Source: Thermosinus carboxydivorans Nor1 (GTDB taxonomy: Bacteria > Bacillota > Negativicutes > Sporomusales > Thermosinaceae). From it: a stretch of DNA of 64,000 bases. The notes below the pieces were generated by a model that was given only the letters and a program-made list of their open reading frames with translations, was not told where the DNA came from and did not search any database. The DNA lies in NCBI RefSeq assembly GCF_000169155.1, contig NZ_AAWL01000004.1, positions 62,001-126,000 of the forward strand, read 5' to 3'. The translations under genes and the position numbers were made by a program. Each line of letters opens with the position of its first letter. The first letter of the stretch is position 1. Shown piece after piece: positions 46,461 through 55,591 of this stretch.

Positions 46461-46775
46461 GCATAATTTTAATTATTTTCGTCGCGCCGCTACGAGTAGC
46501 AGCAACGGTAAGTATAGCAGACTTGCCCATTTGTCGCAAGACCTTTTTTCGACAAAATTGTTCGTTTAACCTATCTTTTTAGCGCCTTCTTTGCTATATC
46601 GGCCTTATGCAAAGCCGGGCACCATTTTATAAACAGCATTATCCGCCGACTTGCTTACACTTCGGAAACTTATAACATCGCCTGACCAGTTGTCTGCCAA
46701 ACATAATTTCAAAACACTCCTGAATAGTAGGCGCTCCAGTCAAGCAAATCAAGAAAATAGTTACCTACGGCAAAA
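46461..46775. other. Gene-free spacer between tRNA clusters
   Basis: I see no coding region, RNA gene or repeat here. It is AT-rich with stops in all frames. Confidence 0.6.
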
Positions 46776-46776
46776 A

Positions 46777-46802
46777 TAAAAAACCGCCGATCTTGGCGGT
46801 TA
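46777..46802 (-). terminator. Terminator of tRNA-Arg
   Basis: AACCGCC and GGCGGTT stem with GATCTT loop; TTTTTTATTTT follows on the minus strand. Confidence 0.85.
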
Positions 46803-46811
46803 TACTTGAAG

Positions 46812-46888
46812 TGGCGACCCCGGCAGGATTCGAACCTGCGACCTTTTGATTCGTAGTCAAACGCTCTATCCAACTGAGCTACGGAGTC
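46812..46888 (-). tRNA. tRNA-Arg (ACG)
   Basis: 77 bases with encoded CCA. Acceptor GACTCCG with the 3' strand CGGGGTC (one G-U pair), D arm GCTCAGTTGGATAGAGC, anticodon loop CTACGAA giving ACG, which is edited to ICG in bacteria. T loop GTTCGAATC. Confidence 0.95.
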
Positions 46889-46914
46889 ACAGCAGATGTT
46901 GTTGACAGTTATTT

Positions 46915-46943
46915 ATTATAGCCGTTCTACCCTATCTTGTCAA
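46915..46943 (-). promoter_or_regulatory. Consensus promoter of tRNA-Arg
   Basis: Minus-strand TTGACA (46938-46943), 17-base spacer, TATAAT (46915-46920): a perfect sigma-A match. Confidence 0.92.
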
Positions 46944-47122
46944 CTTATTATTAATTGGAATTTCTGTTTCTGTCACTAACCAGCGAGCCGTTCCGACACA
47001 ATTACAGGATTACAGCTGCCAGCGCGCAGTTCCTTTTCAACAGGCGCCATCTCCTATTCTGGGAAAAATCCACAGAAACAGTCTATGGCGCCGAGTTTCC
47101 AATAAGTACAACTCGCATCTAA

Positions 47123-47153
47123 AATAAACAGCCCTGCATAGCGCAGGGCCTTA
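47123..47153 (-). terminator. Terminator of cysK
   Basis: GGCCCTGCG and the following GCAGGGCT form a stem with an ATAG-containing loop; GTTTATTTTAG follows on the minus strand. Confidence 0.75.
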
Positions 47154-47158
47154 AATAA

Positions 47159-48097
47159 TCAATCTTCGAACTGAAACAGCGGCGTAGACAAATATCGCTC
47201 ACCCGTATCAGGCAAGAGAACAACAATCGTTTTGCCCGCATTCTCGGACTGCTTCGCTAGTTCGGTAGCGGCAAAGAGAGCGGCGCCGCTGGAGATACCA
47301 ACCAGCAGCCCTTCAGCCTTGGCTAACTTACGGGCCGTAGCGAAAGCTTCTTCCGTTTTTACTTTAACAATGCCGTCAATAATGCCGGTATTGAGTATAG
47401 GAGGGACAAAACCGGCGCCGATTCCCTGAAGCTTGTGGGGACCGGCCTGCCCCCCTGATAAGACCGGCGAATCGTAGGGCTCTACGGCGACAACCCGCAC
47501 GTCTTTTTTGCGCTCCTTAAGCACTTCTCCTACGCCAGTAATCGTACCGCCAGTACCAACACCGGCGACAAATATGTCAACTTGTCCGTCTGTGTCACGC
47601 CAAATCTCCTCAGCTGTCGTCCGGCGGTGCATAGCGGGGTTAGCGGGGTTTTGAAACTGCTGAGGGATAAATGCGTTCGGCAATTCGGCCGCCAGTTCTT
47701 CCGCCTTACGGATGGCCCCCTTCATCCCCTCCGCGCCCGGCGTCAACACAAGCTCGGCGCCAAGGGCTTTCAGCAGACTGCGGCGTTCGACGCTCATAGT
47801 ATCAGGCATGGTGAGAATGAGCCGGTAGCCTTTGGCCGCGGCGACAAAGGCCAGGCCGATGCCGGTATTGCCGCTAGTGGGCTCGATAATGACCGAGTCT
47901 TTATGGAGCAGCCCCCGCTCTTCGGCATCCTGGATCATGGCGTAGCCTACCCTGTCTTTAACACTGCCCAACGGGTTAAAATATTCCAACTTGGCGACAA
48001 CGCGGGCCTTAAGCCCCTGGCGCTCGTTATAGTTCGCCAGCTCCAGCAGGGGTGTATTGCCAATTAGTTCGGTTAGATTTTTCGCAATTTTTGCCAT
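47159..48097 (-). CDS. cysK: Cysteine synthase A (O-acetylserine sulfhydrylase)
   Basis: 312 residues. The PLP lysine is in [14 protein letters not shown] (~45), the phosphate-binding loop is [10 protein letters not shown] (~72-81) and the second glycine-rich loop is [15 protein letters not shown] (~178). It makes cysteine from O-acetylserine and sulfide in the cytoplasm. It stands alone between a strong promoter with an overlapping palindrome and a terminator, which suggests regulation by a sulfur-responsive repressor. Confidence 0.96.
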   Translation of the reverse strand: MAKIAKNLTELIGNTPLLELANYNERQGLKARVVAKLEYFNPLGSVKDRVGYAMIQDAEERGLLHKDSVIIEPTSGNTGIGLAFVAAAKGYRLILTMPDTMSVERRSLLKALGAELVLTPGAEGMKGAIRKAEELAAELPNAFIPQQFQNPANPAMHRRTTAEEIWRDTDGQVDIFVAGVGTGGTITGVGEVLKERKKDVRVVAVEPYDSPVLSGGQAGPHKLQGIGAGFVPPILNTGIIDGIVKVKTEEAFATARKLAKAEGLLVGISSGAALFAATELAKQSENAGKTIVVLLPDTGERYLSTPLFQFED

Positions 48098-48126
48098 AAT
48101 GCACCTCTAATTCCTAGTATTCCAAT

Positions 48127-48149
48127 CGGTTTATTAAAATTATAAACCG
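48127..48149. promoter_or_regulatory. Operator-like palindrome in the cysK promoter
   Basis: CGGTTTAT and ATAAACCG are perfect 8-bp arms with a 7-base spacer. The right arm overlaps the -10 box, so a bound protein would block transcription. Confidence 0.6.
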
Positions 48150-48168
48150 CCGAAAGTTTACCAGTCAA
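48139..48168 (-). promoter_or_regulatory. Promoter of cysK
   Basis: Minus-strand TTGACT (48163-48168), 18-base spacer, TATAAT (48139-48144). Confidence 0.85.
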
Positions 48169-48194
48169 GTCTTGGCATAACTTTTCGCTTACCT

Positions 48195-48914
48195 CTAGTC
48201 CCACTCGGCAACGGGACAGTCACAGTCGACGAAAAACACGGTTGCCCGTCCGCCCAGCCTGGTGACGAGCTCGGCCAGCTCATCGCGAGCGGCTAAGACA
48301 TCGGCTTTGTTAACATCGGCGAAACCGTCAATCGGGAAAAAGATATGCCGCGACTCAACAACGATCTTCGCTTTTTCGCCCTGTCGCCACACCCAGCGGC
48401 GCGTGCGCACCTCAACATCGTCGGCGTAAACAATCTCGCCGGGCGGCACAACTTCCGCCTGTTGTTCGCCGAACGGCGTGAACACGTCGCCTGCACGGCT
48501 TAGCCGCAGCCGCATATCCCCTGTCATGCGCTCCAGGTCATGCGCCCCCATGGGCAGCACATATTTAAGCGAAAGGGCATTAACCAGATCGACAATAGGA
48601 TTAATTTGCGGCAAATGCCCGGATTTATAAACCCGGGTATGCAGCGCCTCCACCGAGCTTAAGAATTTGTTCGGGTTTAACTGCATTTTGGTAAACGCCT
48701 CGCGCCATACCCGGATTGACGGGTGGCTACGTACCCCGTCGGGAAATTTGGCCGGCGCCGCCGCCACCGCCGCCGTCAAGAGCCGGGCAACCATCTCTTG
48801 GTCCCGGGGCTGGAAATCCGCGGCCACGACGACGCCGAAACATGCCGTAGGAAAGAGCCGAAAAATATCCTCACTTACTTCAAAACGCACACTAATCCTC
48901 TCCTCTTGATACAA
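48195..48914 (-). CDS. B3/B4-domain protein (PheRS beta-like)
   Basis: 239 residues forming a stand-alone B3/B4 domain, the fold found in the editing region of phenylalanyl-tRNA synthetase beta. The core SHPSIRVWREAFTKMQLNPNKF and the region INPIVDLVNALSLKYVLPMGAHDLERM are typical. Free-standing B3/B4 proteins are thought to edit mischarged tRNA or bind amino acids, but function is not established. It has a ribosome-site-like AGAGGAG near the ATG. The C-terminus has a CDCP motif (FFVDCDCPVAEWD). Confidence 0.82.
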   Translation of the reverse strand: MYQEERISVRFEVSEDIFRLFPTACFGVVVAADFQPRDQEMVARLLTAAVAAAPAKFPDGVRSHPSIRVWREAFTKMQLNPNKFLSSVEALHTRVYKSGHLPQINPIVDLVNALSLKYVLPMGAHDLERMTGDMRLRLSRAGDVFTPFGEQQAEVVPPGEIVYADDVEVRTRRWVWRQGEKAKIVVESRHIFFPIDGFADVNKADVLAARDELAELVTRLGGRATVFFVDCDCPVAEWD

Positions 48915-49031
48915 TCGTTAGTATGCCCGGCTGGCCAGGCAATATCCCGTAATTTTCCAAATGTTCTGGCTGACGCCGCCGCTTTCCTGCCGCCAGGCAG
49001 CAAGAACCCCCGCAGTGCTCACGGTGGGACT

Positions 49032-51446
49032 CTAGGAAAGCTGCGGCCGGAACCGCCGCAGCCGCAGCGCGTTGGTTACCACGGAAACCGAACTGAAGGC
49101 CATGGCCGCGCCGGCAAGAACGGGCGACAGAAATCCGGCCGCGGCGATTGGAATCCCCAACAAATTATAGATAAGCGCCCAAAAGAGGTTTTGCTTAATA
49201 TTGCGCATGGTAGCCTTGCTGAGCTGAATGGCAGCCACAATGCCGCGCAAATCGCCGCGTATGAGAGTAATATCGGCCGCCTCCATGGCCACATCCGTAC
49301 CGGTGCCAATGGCAAAACCAACATCAGCGATAGCCAGCGCCGGCGCATCATTAATACCGTCGCCGACCATGCCCACCACTTTGCCCTGCTGTTTAAGTTC
49401 CTGCACTTTTTCCGCCTTATGCTCAGGCAGTACCTCGGCCAGGATATTGTCAACGCCCACCTCGCGCGCAATTGCCCGGGCCGTGCGTTCGTTATCCCCG
49501 GTAATCATCCAGACTTCCAGCCCCATTTTTTTTAGCTGCGCCACCGCTGCGGCCGAGTGTTCCTTGACGGTGTCGGCGACGGCAATCAAGGCGGCGGGTT
49601 TACCATCTACCGCCATAAGCATAACGGTTTTCCCTTGTTGTTCCAGAGCTTCCACCCGGCTGAGACTGACAGCGAAATCAACGCCGTTTTCCCGCATCAG
49701 TTTCCGCGTTCCTACCAGGACGGTTTTTCCGTCCACCTGTGCCCGCACGCCATGGCCGGGAATGGCGGCAAACTCCGCGGCATCACCGCTCGCCACCCCT
49801 TGGGCTTGCCCATGGCGAACAATGGCCTGGGCCAAGGGATGTTCCGAATTTTTCTCGGCTACCGCGGCCAAATGGAGCAGCTGGGTCTCAGTTTGGCCGT
49901 TTAGAGATACAATGTCCGTCACTGCCGGCTCACCTTTAGTTATCGTCCCCGTTTTGTCCAGAACAATCGCCGTTAGCCGGTGCGCGTTTTCCAGGTGCTC
50001 CGCTCCTTTTATCAGAATACCGTTCTCCGCCCCTTTACCGGTACCCACCATGATAGATGTAGGCGTGGCTAAACCAAGCGCACAGGGGCAGGCAATGACC
50101 AACACGGCCGTAAAGTTGACGAGGGCGCGAGAAAAGTTGCCGGGATCCAGGACAAAATACCAAACCAGAAAAGTAAGAACGGCCAAGGTTATTACCGCCG
50201 GCACAAAATAACCGGAAACGACGTCCGCAAACCGCTGGATGGGAGCTTTCGACCCCTGCGCCTCTTCCACGATGCGAATAATCTGGGCTAGGGCCGTATC
50301 CCTTGCCCCACCTTTGGGTTGCCCTTGAACTTAAAGGCGCCAAACTTGTTGATCGTGGCGCCGACCACCTCGTCGCCCACCTTTTTGTCGACGGGAATAC
50401 TTTCCCCGGTCAACATTGACTCATCTACCGGTCGAAGTGCCTTCGACAATCACACCATCAACGGGAATTTTTTCGCCAGGACGGACGACAACGATATCCC
50501 CTGGCACGACCCCTTCCACTGGTACGTCCACTTCCTGCCCGTTCCGCACGACCCGCGCCGTTTTCGCCTGCAGGCCCATCAGCGCTTTGATCGCTTCTGA
50601 CGTGCGGCCTTTGGCCCGTGCTTCCAGCAGTTTGCCCAGGATGATCAAGGTAATAAGAATGGCCGAAGTCTCAAAGTACAAGTCAGGCAAGCCACGCAGC
50701 ACATTGGCAATGCTGTAAAAGTAAGCCGCTGAAGTCCCAAGTGCAACCAACACGTCCATATTGGCCCCGCCACCGCGCAGCGCTAAATAAGCGCCACGGT
50801 AAAACTGCCAGCCGGCGATAAACTGAACCGGCGTAGCCAACGCCCACTGCAGGTAAGGATTCATTAGCAGCTGGGCGGTAGCGCCGCCCACTCCGAGCAT
50901 ATGCAGCACCATCGCCCAGAGGAGCGGGAAAGAAAAAACAGCCGAAATAAGGAGGCGCAGCCGCTGGCTGCGGATTTCACTGTCTCGCGCCGCCTGTTCG
51001 CGGTCAATTTCCCGCGTGTCCGCCAGGCTATGGGCGCCAAAGCCCAGTCGCTCCACCAGCGCCTTAACTTCAGTTTCGGAGAGTTCGCCTGGGTTAAACT
51101 CCACGGTCGCCTTTTCCATGGCCAGGTTGACGACGGCCGAGTAGACGCCAGGCATGGCCGCCAACCCCTTCTCAATGCGCCGGGCACAGGCCGCGCAGCT
51201 CATACCGGTAATTTTAAATTCGGCTTTATCCTTAACGACCTGATAGCCCAGTTCTTCGACCTTAGCTGCCATATCGCGGAGGCTGATTTGGTCCTTGTCA
51301 TAAGACACCGTCGCTTTTTCGGCAGCGAAGTTAACAACCGCTTTGGCCACGCCAGGCAGCGCTGCCAACCCCTTCTCCACGCGGCTAGCGCAGGCCGCAC
51401 ACGACATGCCGCTGATTTTTAAAGTTGCCGATTGCAAGTTTGCCAT
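49032..51446 (-). pseudogene. copA: Copper-transporting P-type ATPase CopA, frame-broken
   Basis: Two heavy-metal domains, each with GMSCAAC, occupy the N-terminus. Membrane segments and the actuator domain follow. The frame breaks near 50430, where GGTA follows ACC: without one G it continues [13 protein letters not shown]. It breaks again at 50298-50327, where five homopolymers each appear one base too long compared with the expected KATKVGKDT. Then the copper site [13 protein letters not shown], the phosphorylation site VLDKTGTIT and the hinge [12 protein letters not shown] are intact to the stop. The total length is a multiple of three, consistent with six inserted bases. It exports Cu(I); csoR is just upstream. 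Sequencing error is a live explanation. Confidence 0.88.
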
Positions 51447-51464
51447 AATGCATACCTTCTTTCA

Positions 51465-51734
51465 TCATCGCGTAAATTTATCGAGAAAATCCATCAGCTC
51501 ATCAATGGCTTCGTTGGCCCGGTCCTGCTGAACAGCTGCCACTAGGCAGCTTTTGGCATGGCTCTCCAGGATGAGGAGCGCCACTTTATTAAGGGCGGCC
51601 CGGGCCGCTGTCACCTGTTGCAGAATATCCACGCAGTAGCGCCCTTCATCAAGCATTTTTTCAATACCGTTAATCTGCCCCCCAATCCGGCGCAACCGGA
51701 CGCGGAGGACTTCTTTTTCCGCTTCTGTCAGCAT
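51465..51734 (-). CDS. csoR: Copper-sensing repressor CsoR
   Basis: 89 residues, all-helical DUF156 fold. The copper ligands Cys-His-Cys are at YCVDIL (Cys33) and SHAKSC (His58, Cys62), the CsoR pattern. The leading helix LRVRLRRIGGQINGIEKM is conserved. Cu(I) releases it from DNA. It lies 18 bases before copA and has a palindromic operator over its own promoter, so autoregulation is likely. Confidence 0.94.
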   Translation of the reverse strand: MLTEAEKEVLRVRLRRIGGQINGIEKMLDEGRYCVDILQQVTAARAALNKVALLILESHAKSCLVAAVQQDRANEAIDELMDFLDKFTR

Positions 51735-51745
51735 TAAGTCACCCC

Positions 51746-51775
51746 CTATATACTATACCCCCGTATAGTATATAG
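51746..51775. promoter_or_regulatory. CsoR operator-like palindrome
   Basis: Perfect 13-bp arms (left CTATATACTATAC, right GTATAGTATATAG) flank CCCC. It overlaps the end of the -10 box of csoR and lies 12 bases before its start. The central TATACCCC core resembles known CsoR sites. Confidence 0.85.
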
Positions 51776-51802
51776 TATAAACTTGCGGCGTTTTCCTGTC
51801 AA
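51774..51802 (-). promoter_or_regulatory. Promoter of csoR-copA
   Basis: Minus-strand TTGACA (51797-51802), 17-base spacer, TATACT (51774-51779). The start of transcription falls within the operator. Confidence 0.88.
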
Positions 51803-51835
51803 TGTTTTTAGTGTGCCCGAAGGGCGGACAAACAA

Positions 51836-51863
51836 TAAAACGCCCCCAGACAATTCCGGGGGC
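51836..51863 (-). terminator. Terminator of larA
   Basis: GCCCCC and GGGGGC (51842-51847, 51858-51863) stem with a 10-base loop; GTTTTATT follows on the minus strand. Confidence 0.8.
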
Positions 51864-51882
51864 TGATAATAAGGCAGCGTCC

Positions 51883-53178
51883 TTATTCTTGCACCAGCGG
51901 CACCGTATTGGCGGCGTGGGGCATGACCGTAATGGTATAGTCTTTACGGCCCAGTTTTTGTTCGGCCAGGGCCATGGCCTCCTCAATGGTGGTTACGGCA
52001 ATCATGCCGGCTTTTTCAACAAAGGCCTTGTTTTCCGGCAAAGTAACAACGATGTGCGGCACTTTTGCCGCCATGAGACCGCACTTGAGCGCGATGAAGC
52101 CTGGCACGGTGAAACCTTTGCGCAGCGCTACTTCTCGGTCGTACAGCGACTCGTAGTTAAACCAGCCGCTAAAATCAGGCGGCTCCATTATGTCACGGCA
52201 TTCCAAGAGCAGGATGATAACACCGTCTTCTTTTACGGCCATGAAAGCGTTATCAATCGTTTTGGATCCCTGATAGAGGTTAATGTCTTTGGGGAAACCG
52301 CCGGCCGATGCAATAACCAAGTCGGCTTTGCCTCTGACCGGCACGCCGAAGATCTCCTCGACAGTCCGACAGCCTTCCCGCCAAGCATCATACCAGTGAC
52401 CGGCCACAAACCGGGCGAACTGACCCTCGGGCGTAAACACGGCGTTGAGCAAGAAGGCAGGATTAAGCATGGCCGCCATTTCGGTCATATCTTCGTGCAT
52501 ATTGTTGCCTTCCAATTTACCGGAAACGCAGTGAGGGCTAATGCCCTTGCCCACTTCGTCATGGAGACAATAGCTATGATTGCCCTGAATGGTGGCATAA
52601 CCTGACACACCGGGCATGATCGCCTTACGACCGCCGCCGAAACCAGCCATCAGATGGTAAACAATGCCGCCGGTAAGGATGACTTTGTCGGCATTGACAA
52701 CATGTTTGTTGAGATAGGTCTCAACGCCGCGCGACGTTTTGCCGACATAAACAAAGTCCTCCTCATTTTGCGCATGGCTCTGGACAATCTCGACGCGGTC
52801 TACGACCTGCTGACCATAAACCATGACATTTTCCTTATCGGTGTGGTAACGGTGGGCGCCGAGACCAACAACCAGTTTGATGTCCTTGTCAGGCACACCA
52901 GCAGCATTGAGTTCATCAAGCAGCACCGGCAAAAACTGGTCATGTTTGACCCACAGGCGGGTAATGTCGCTGGCAATGATCGCGACTTTATCGCCCGCCT
53001 TCACCACTTCCTTCAGCGGCGGCGAACCGATAGGATTATTTAGCGCTTCCCGCACTGCCGCCGGCACATCGGTAATCGGGGCGACCTGCTTCCCCTCTAC
53101 AACGTTGATAATTTTTTCCTCCGGCAGGGCGACTTTAATCTGGTTGTCGCCAAACCCCAGCGAAAACTCTTTTAACAC
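51883..53178 (-). CDS. larA: Nickel-dependent lactate racemase-family protein
   Basis: 431 residues of the LarA family. Visible signatures are the N-terminal VALPEEKIINVVEG, KVAIIASDITRL, VVGLGAHRYHT and the glycine-rich MAGFGGGRKAIMPGVSG (~190-206). Histidines in GLGAHR and NHSYCLHDEV are suited to the nickel-pincer site. LarA interconverts L- and D-lactate or other 2-hydroxyacids using a nickel-pincer NAD-derived cofactor made by LarBCE, none of which is in the window. It follows a frame-broken MFS gene and may share its leader. Substrate is not fixed. Confidence 0.88.
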   Translation of the reverse strand: MLKEFSLGFGDNQIKVALPEEKIINVVEGKQVAPITDVPAAVREALNNPIGSPPLKEVVKAGDKVAIIASDITRLWVKHDQFLPVLLDELNAAGVPDKDIKLVVGLGAHRYHTDKENVMVYGQQVVDRVEIVQSHAQNEEDFVYVGKTSRGVETYLNKHVVNADKVILTGGIVYHLMAGFGGGRKAIMPGVSGYATIQGNHSYCLHDEVGKGISPHCVSGKLEGNNMHEDMTEMAAMLNPAFLLNAVFTPEGQFARFVAGHWYDAWREGCRTVEEIFGVPVRGKADLVIASAGGFPKDINLYQGSKTIDNAFMAVKEDGVIILLLECRDIMEPPDFSGWFNYESLYDREVALRKGFTVPGFIALKCGLMAAKVPHIVVTLPENKAFVEKAGMIAVTTIEEAMALAEQKLGRKDYTITVMPHAANTVPLVQE

Positions 53179-53303
53179 GCAAACTCCCCCTTGTGTGGCA
53201 TAATGGCATTAAGCCGCAGTGTCAAATACCATTAAATTCCTTTTTCGGCAGTGTCCTGCCTCATTCCTGCTTACCGGACTAAAAATACAATTGGCAGCCG
53301 CGA

Positions 53304-54606
53304 CTAATATTTCTGCAGCGTCAGTACCGTCATACACAAGCACCCGACGACGGCTAGGCCCACCAAAAACATCAAACCGCCCACATAGCTGCCCGTCCAG
53401 GCGATAAAGAAGCCAATCAGCACTGGCGAAAAAGCCGATCCGCCGTTGGCCACGCCGTTCATCATGCCAGCGCCTGCGCCGACCGCCTTGCCAGGGACAA
53501 TACGCTGCAAGATCGCCCAAGACGATGGCAAGCCGATAGCAATGGACGCGATGCCGGCCGAAATCATCAAGGCCGCCGTCATATTATCCGGCGCCATGGC
53601 GCCGAAATAAATCCCCAGGGCGGAACCGAGGTGCGCAACAGCCACGAAAGGCGCCCGCCGGCCCAGTTTATCAGCCAGATGGCCGAAGAAGAGGATACTG
53701 ACAGCGCCTAAAATATAAGGTAGCGAAGAAAAGGCGCCCATTTGCGCCCAGGAAAAGCCGCGCGCCGCTTTCAAATAAGACGGCAGCCACGCCATCATGC
53801 CCCACCATACCGACGCAATACAGAAATAGTTGATGGTCAAGAGCCAGAAACGGTAGTTTAAAGCAAACGACTTAAGCCGCTCCGCAAGAGTCTCGGTCTT
53901 CAGGCATGCTTCTTCCTCAGCCTCGGCTTTCAGAGCCCTTTCGATGTATTCCAGTTCGGCTTGATTAACCCGCTTATGCTGGCGCGGATGGTCGGTAACA
54001 TAAAACCACAAAAGGAATAGTGGTACCAGCCCCATGGCGGCGAGAACGAAAAAGCTCGGTCGCCAGCCCCAGGTGGACACGATCCAAGTAAAGAAAGGCA
54101 TAGCGATGGCCGGCCCAACCATCAGCCCAATGAGCCACACGGCATTGGCTTTGCCGCGCTCATGCGGTGGGAACCAGTTCTTGACAAAGGTGCTCTGCAT
54201 CGGCCAATGCATACCCTCGCCGATGCCCAAAATAACGCGGGCTACTAGCATGGGGTCCGTAAAAAGTGGTGGCAAAACCACCGATAAGGACCGATATCGT
54301 CCAAAGAAAGATGGATATGGACATAGCCTTGCGTGGGCCAATGTAATCGCCAAGAGGGCTTAAGACGACATTGGCTACGCCGTAAGCAATCAAAAATAAA
54401 GTCATAAGTAGTCCCATTTGCACTGGTTGCCCTTTGATGCCCATATCGGTTAAAAACGCGTTATCAGCCAATAACACGGAAACATTCACCCTATCCAGAT
54501 AGGCAACCAATAAAGTGAACAGGAGAATCGCCACTAGCACCAGCCGTTGCCGGGTAGGTTTCACTGCTTCAAGACTCGCACCTGACACAGAATGGACCGT
54601 TTCCAT
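53304..54606 (-). pseudogene. MFS transporter (anion:cation symporter type), frame-broken
   Basis: The reading begins METVHSVSGASLEAVKPTR with a good GGAGG site, and gives the first membrane segments and DRVNVSVLLA. After GGFATT the frame shifts; the rest continues as FTDPMLVARVILGIGEGMHWP to the stop at 53304, with the remaining membrane segments. The span is 1303 bases, one over a multiple of three. Removing one T from the run of five at 54261-54265 joins the halves exactly. The family imports organic acids or sugar acids. It is preceded by a ykkC-like riboswitch and precedes larA by 125 bases. Confidence 0.88.
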
Positions 54607-54736
54607 TTTCTTATTCCTCCTTTTCGCTTGTTTTCGTCTAGCTTTTTGTTATTTTTGCCATCCTACCATCCTACTTACAATCCCTCTCTTCCCCCTTCCT
54701 TCGCTTTTGTTCAAGCCCCTTGACCATTTTAATTTG

Positions 54737-54893
54737 TAAAAAATAGAAAAACCCAGCAGAAAGTCGGCTGTAAACGACCTTCCGCTGGGGCTTTTACTCC
54801 CACGGTGTAACGCACTCCCTTGTGCGCCTGTACCGCTTGGTTCAGACCGGCTCTGAAGCCGCGGATCCCTAGGTACACTCGTTACTTTATGTA
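54737..54893 (-). promoter_or_regulatory. ykkC-superfamily riboswitch with terminator
   Basis: Minus-strand sequence contains the ykkC core in order: CTAGGGATCCGCGG, then CCGGTCTGAACC, then ACACCGTGGGAGTAAAAGCCC. A terminator hairpin (54752-54789; CCCAGCGGAAGGTCG with the facing CGACTTTCTGCTGGG) overlaps the 3' core and ends in TTTTTCTATTTTTT. Guanidine-I riboswitches have GGTCCGAGAG where this has GGTCTGAACC, so a subtype-2 aptamer (ppGpp, PRPP or nucleotide diphosphate) is possible. I did not fold it or search a covariance model. Confidence 0.68.
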
Positions 54894-54923
54894 CTCTGTA
54901 TACAAACATTAATTTTATTTAAA

Positions 54924-54952
54924 ATTATAAAGATCGTATCTACCTACGTCAA
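54924..54952 (-). promoter_or_regulatory. Promoter of the MFS/riboswitch transcript
   Basis: Minus-strand TTGACG (54947-54952), 17-base spacer, TATAAT (54924-54929), just upstream of the riboswitch. Confidence 0.85.
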
Positions 54953-55240
54953 TATCTTCTTAGCAAAATCTGTTTTGTAAAAATTAGCGTCTTTGTCTTT
55001 GTGATGATGATTTTTGTTTTACTTTGGCTTTGCTAAACATGTAAAAAAGGACAGGGCCCGATGCTTATAGCCGCAGCAACTTTCCTGAACGGCGTTCGTC
55101 TTTTTGGGCATCACGCAACACTTGCCTGATAGCGTCATCGCTTCAGCTTGACCATATACGGCCGTGCCACCTGCTTAAGTTCAAAACCCTGCTCCATCCG
55201 CGGGCTGATCATTAATTGATATTTTCTTCAACTGTCAAGT
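54953..55240. other. Degraded intergenic region
   Basis: No intact gene. On the minus strand a short frame near 55140-55215 reads MEQGFELKQVARPYMVKLKR before a stop, which looks like the remnant of a larger protein; I cannot name it with confidence. Confidence 0.4.
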
Positions 55241-55417
55241 CTAAATACAAGCCAGACCGTTGGGGCATGTAGCTAATATAAAGGTAGATCCCTTTAGGTA
55301 GTCCCTTTTCTGAATTAAACGATTAACTTTCTCTAATTCATCATCATTCAGAGTTGCAAAAATAGGTACCAAACTGGCACAAATATGTTCTGCTTCTTTA
55401 GTATCCTTAACAGACAT
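55241..55417 (-). pseudogene. Crp/Fnr-type regulator N-terminal fragment
   Basis: 58 residues from the ATG at 55417 (GAGGTG six bases upstream). The segment CASLVPIFATLNDDELEKVNRLIQKRDYLKG is split here as it would be at the start of the cyclic-nucleotide-like domain of Crp/Fnr proteins: a Cys-containing opening, PIFATL, and the YxKG turn. The expected beta-roll and DNA-binding domain are missing, and the frame ends at LATCPNGLACI. It is therefore probably a truncated regulator. CooA, the CO sensor, belongs to this superfamily, but this fragment is not recognisably CooA. Confidence 0.55.
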
Positions 55418-55591
55418 CGGTTGCACCTCAAATTAATCTTGCTAATTAATATAACTTAATGACGTTTGTCCGACAGTACCCAAATTTTCGCCCTGAAACC
55501 AAGTTACGGTCTCAGGGCAATAAGTATTTGAGCCAACCCGCACTTTAATGACGTCAATTACCCGCTTAACAGCCACCATTTTAGGCCTGAA

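Noticed and set aside
55241-55417. A CooA CO-sensor gene
   Set aside because: The fragment lacks the CooA heme-binding segment and DNA-binding domain.
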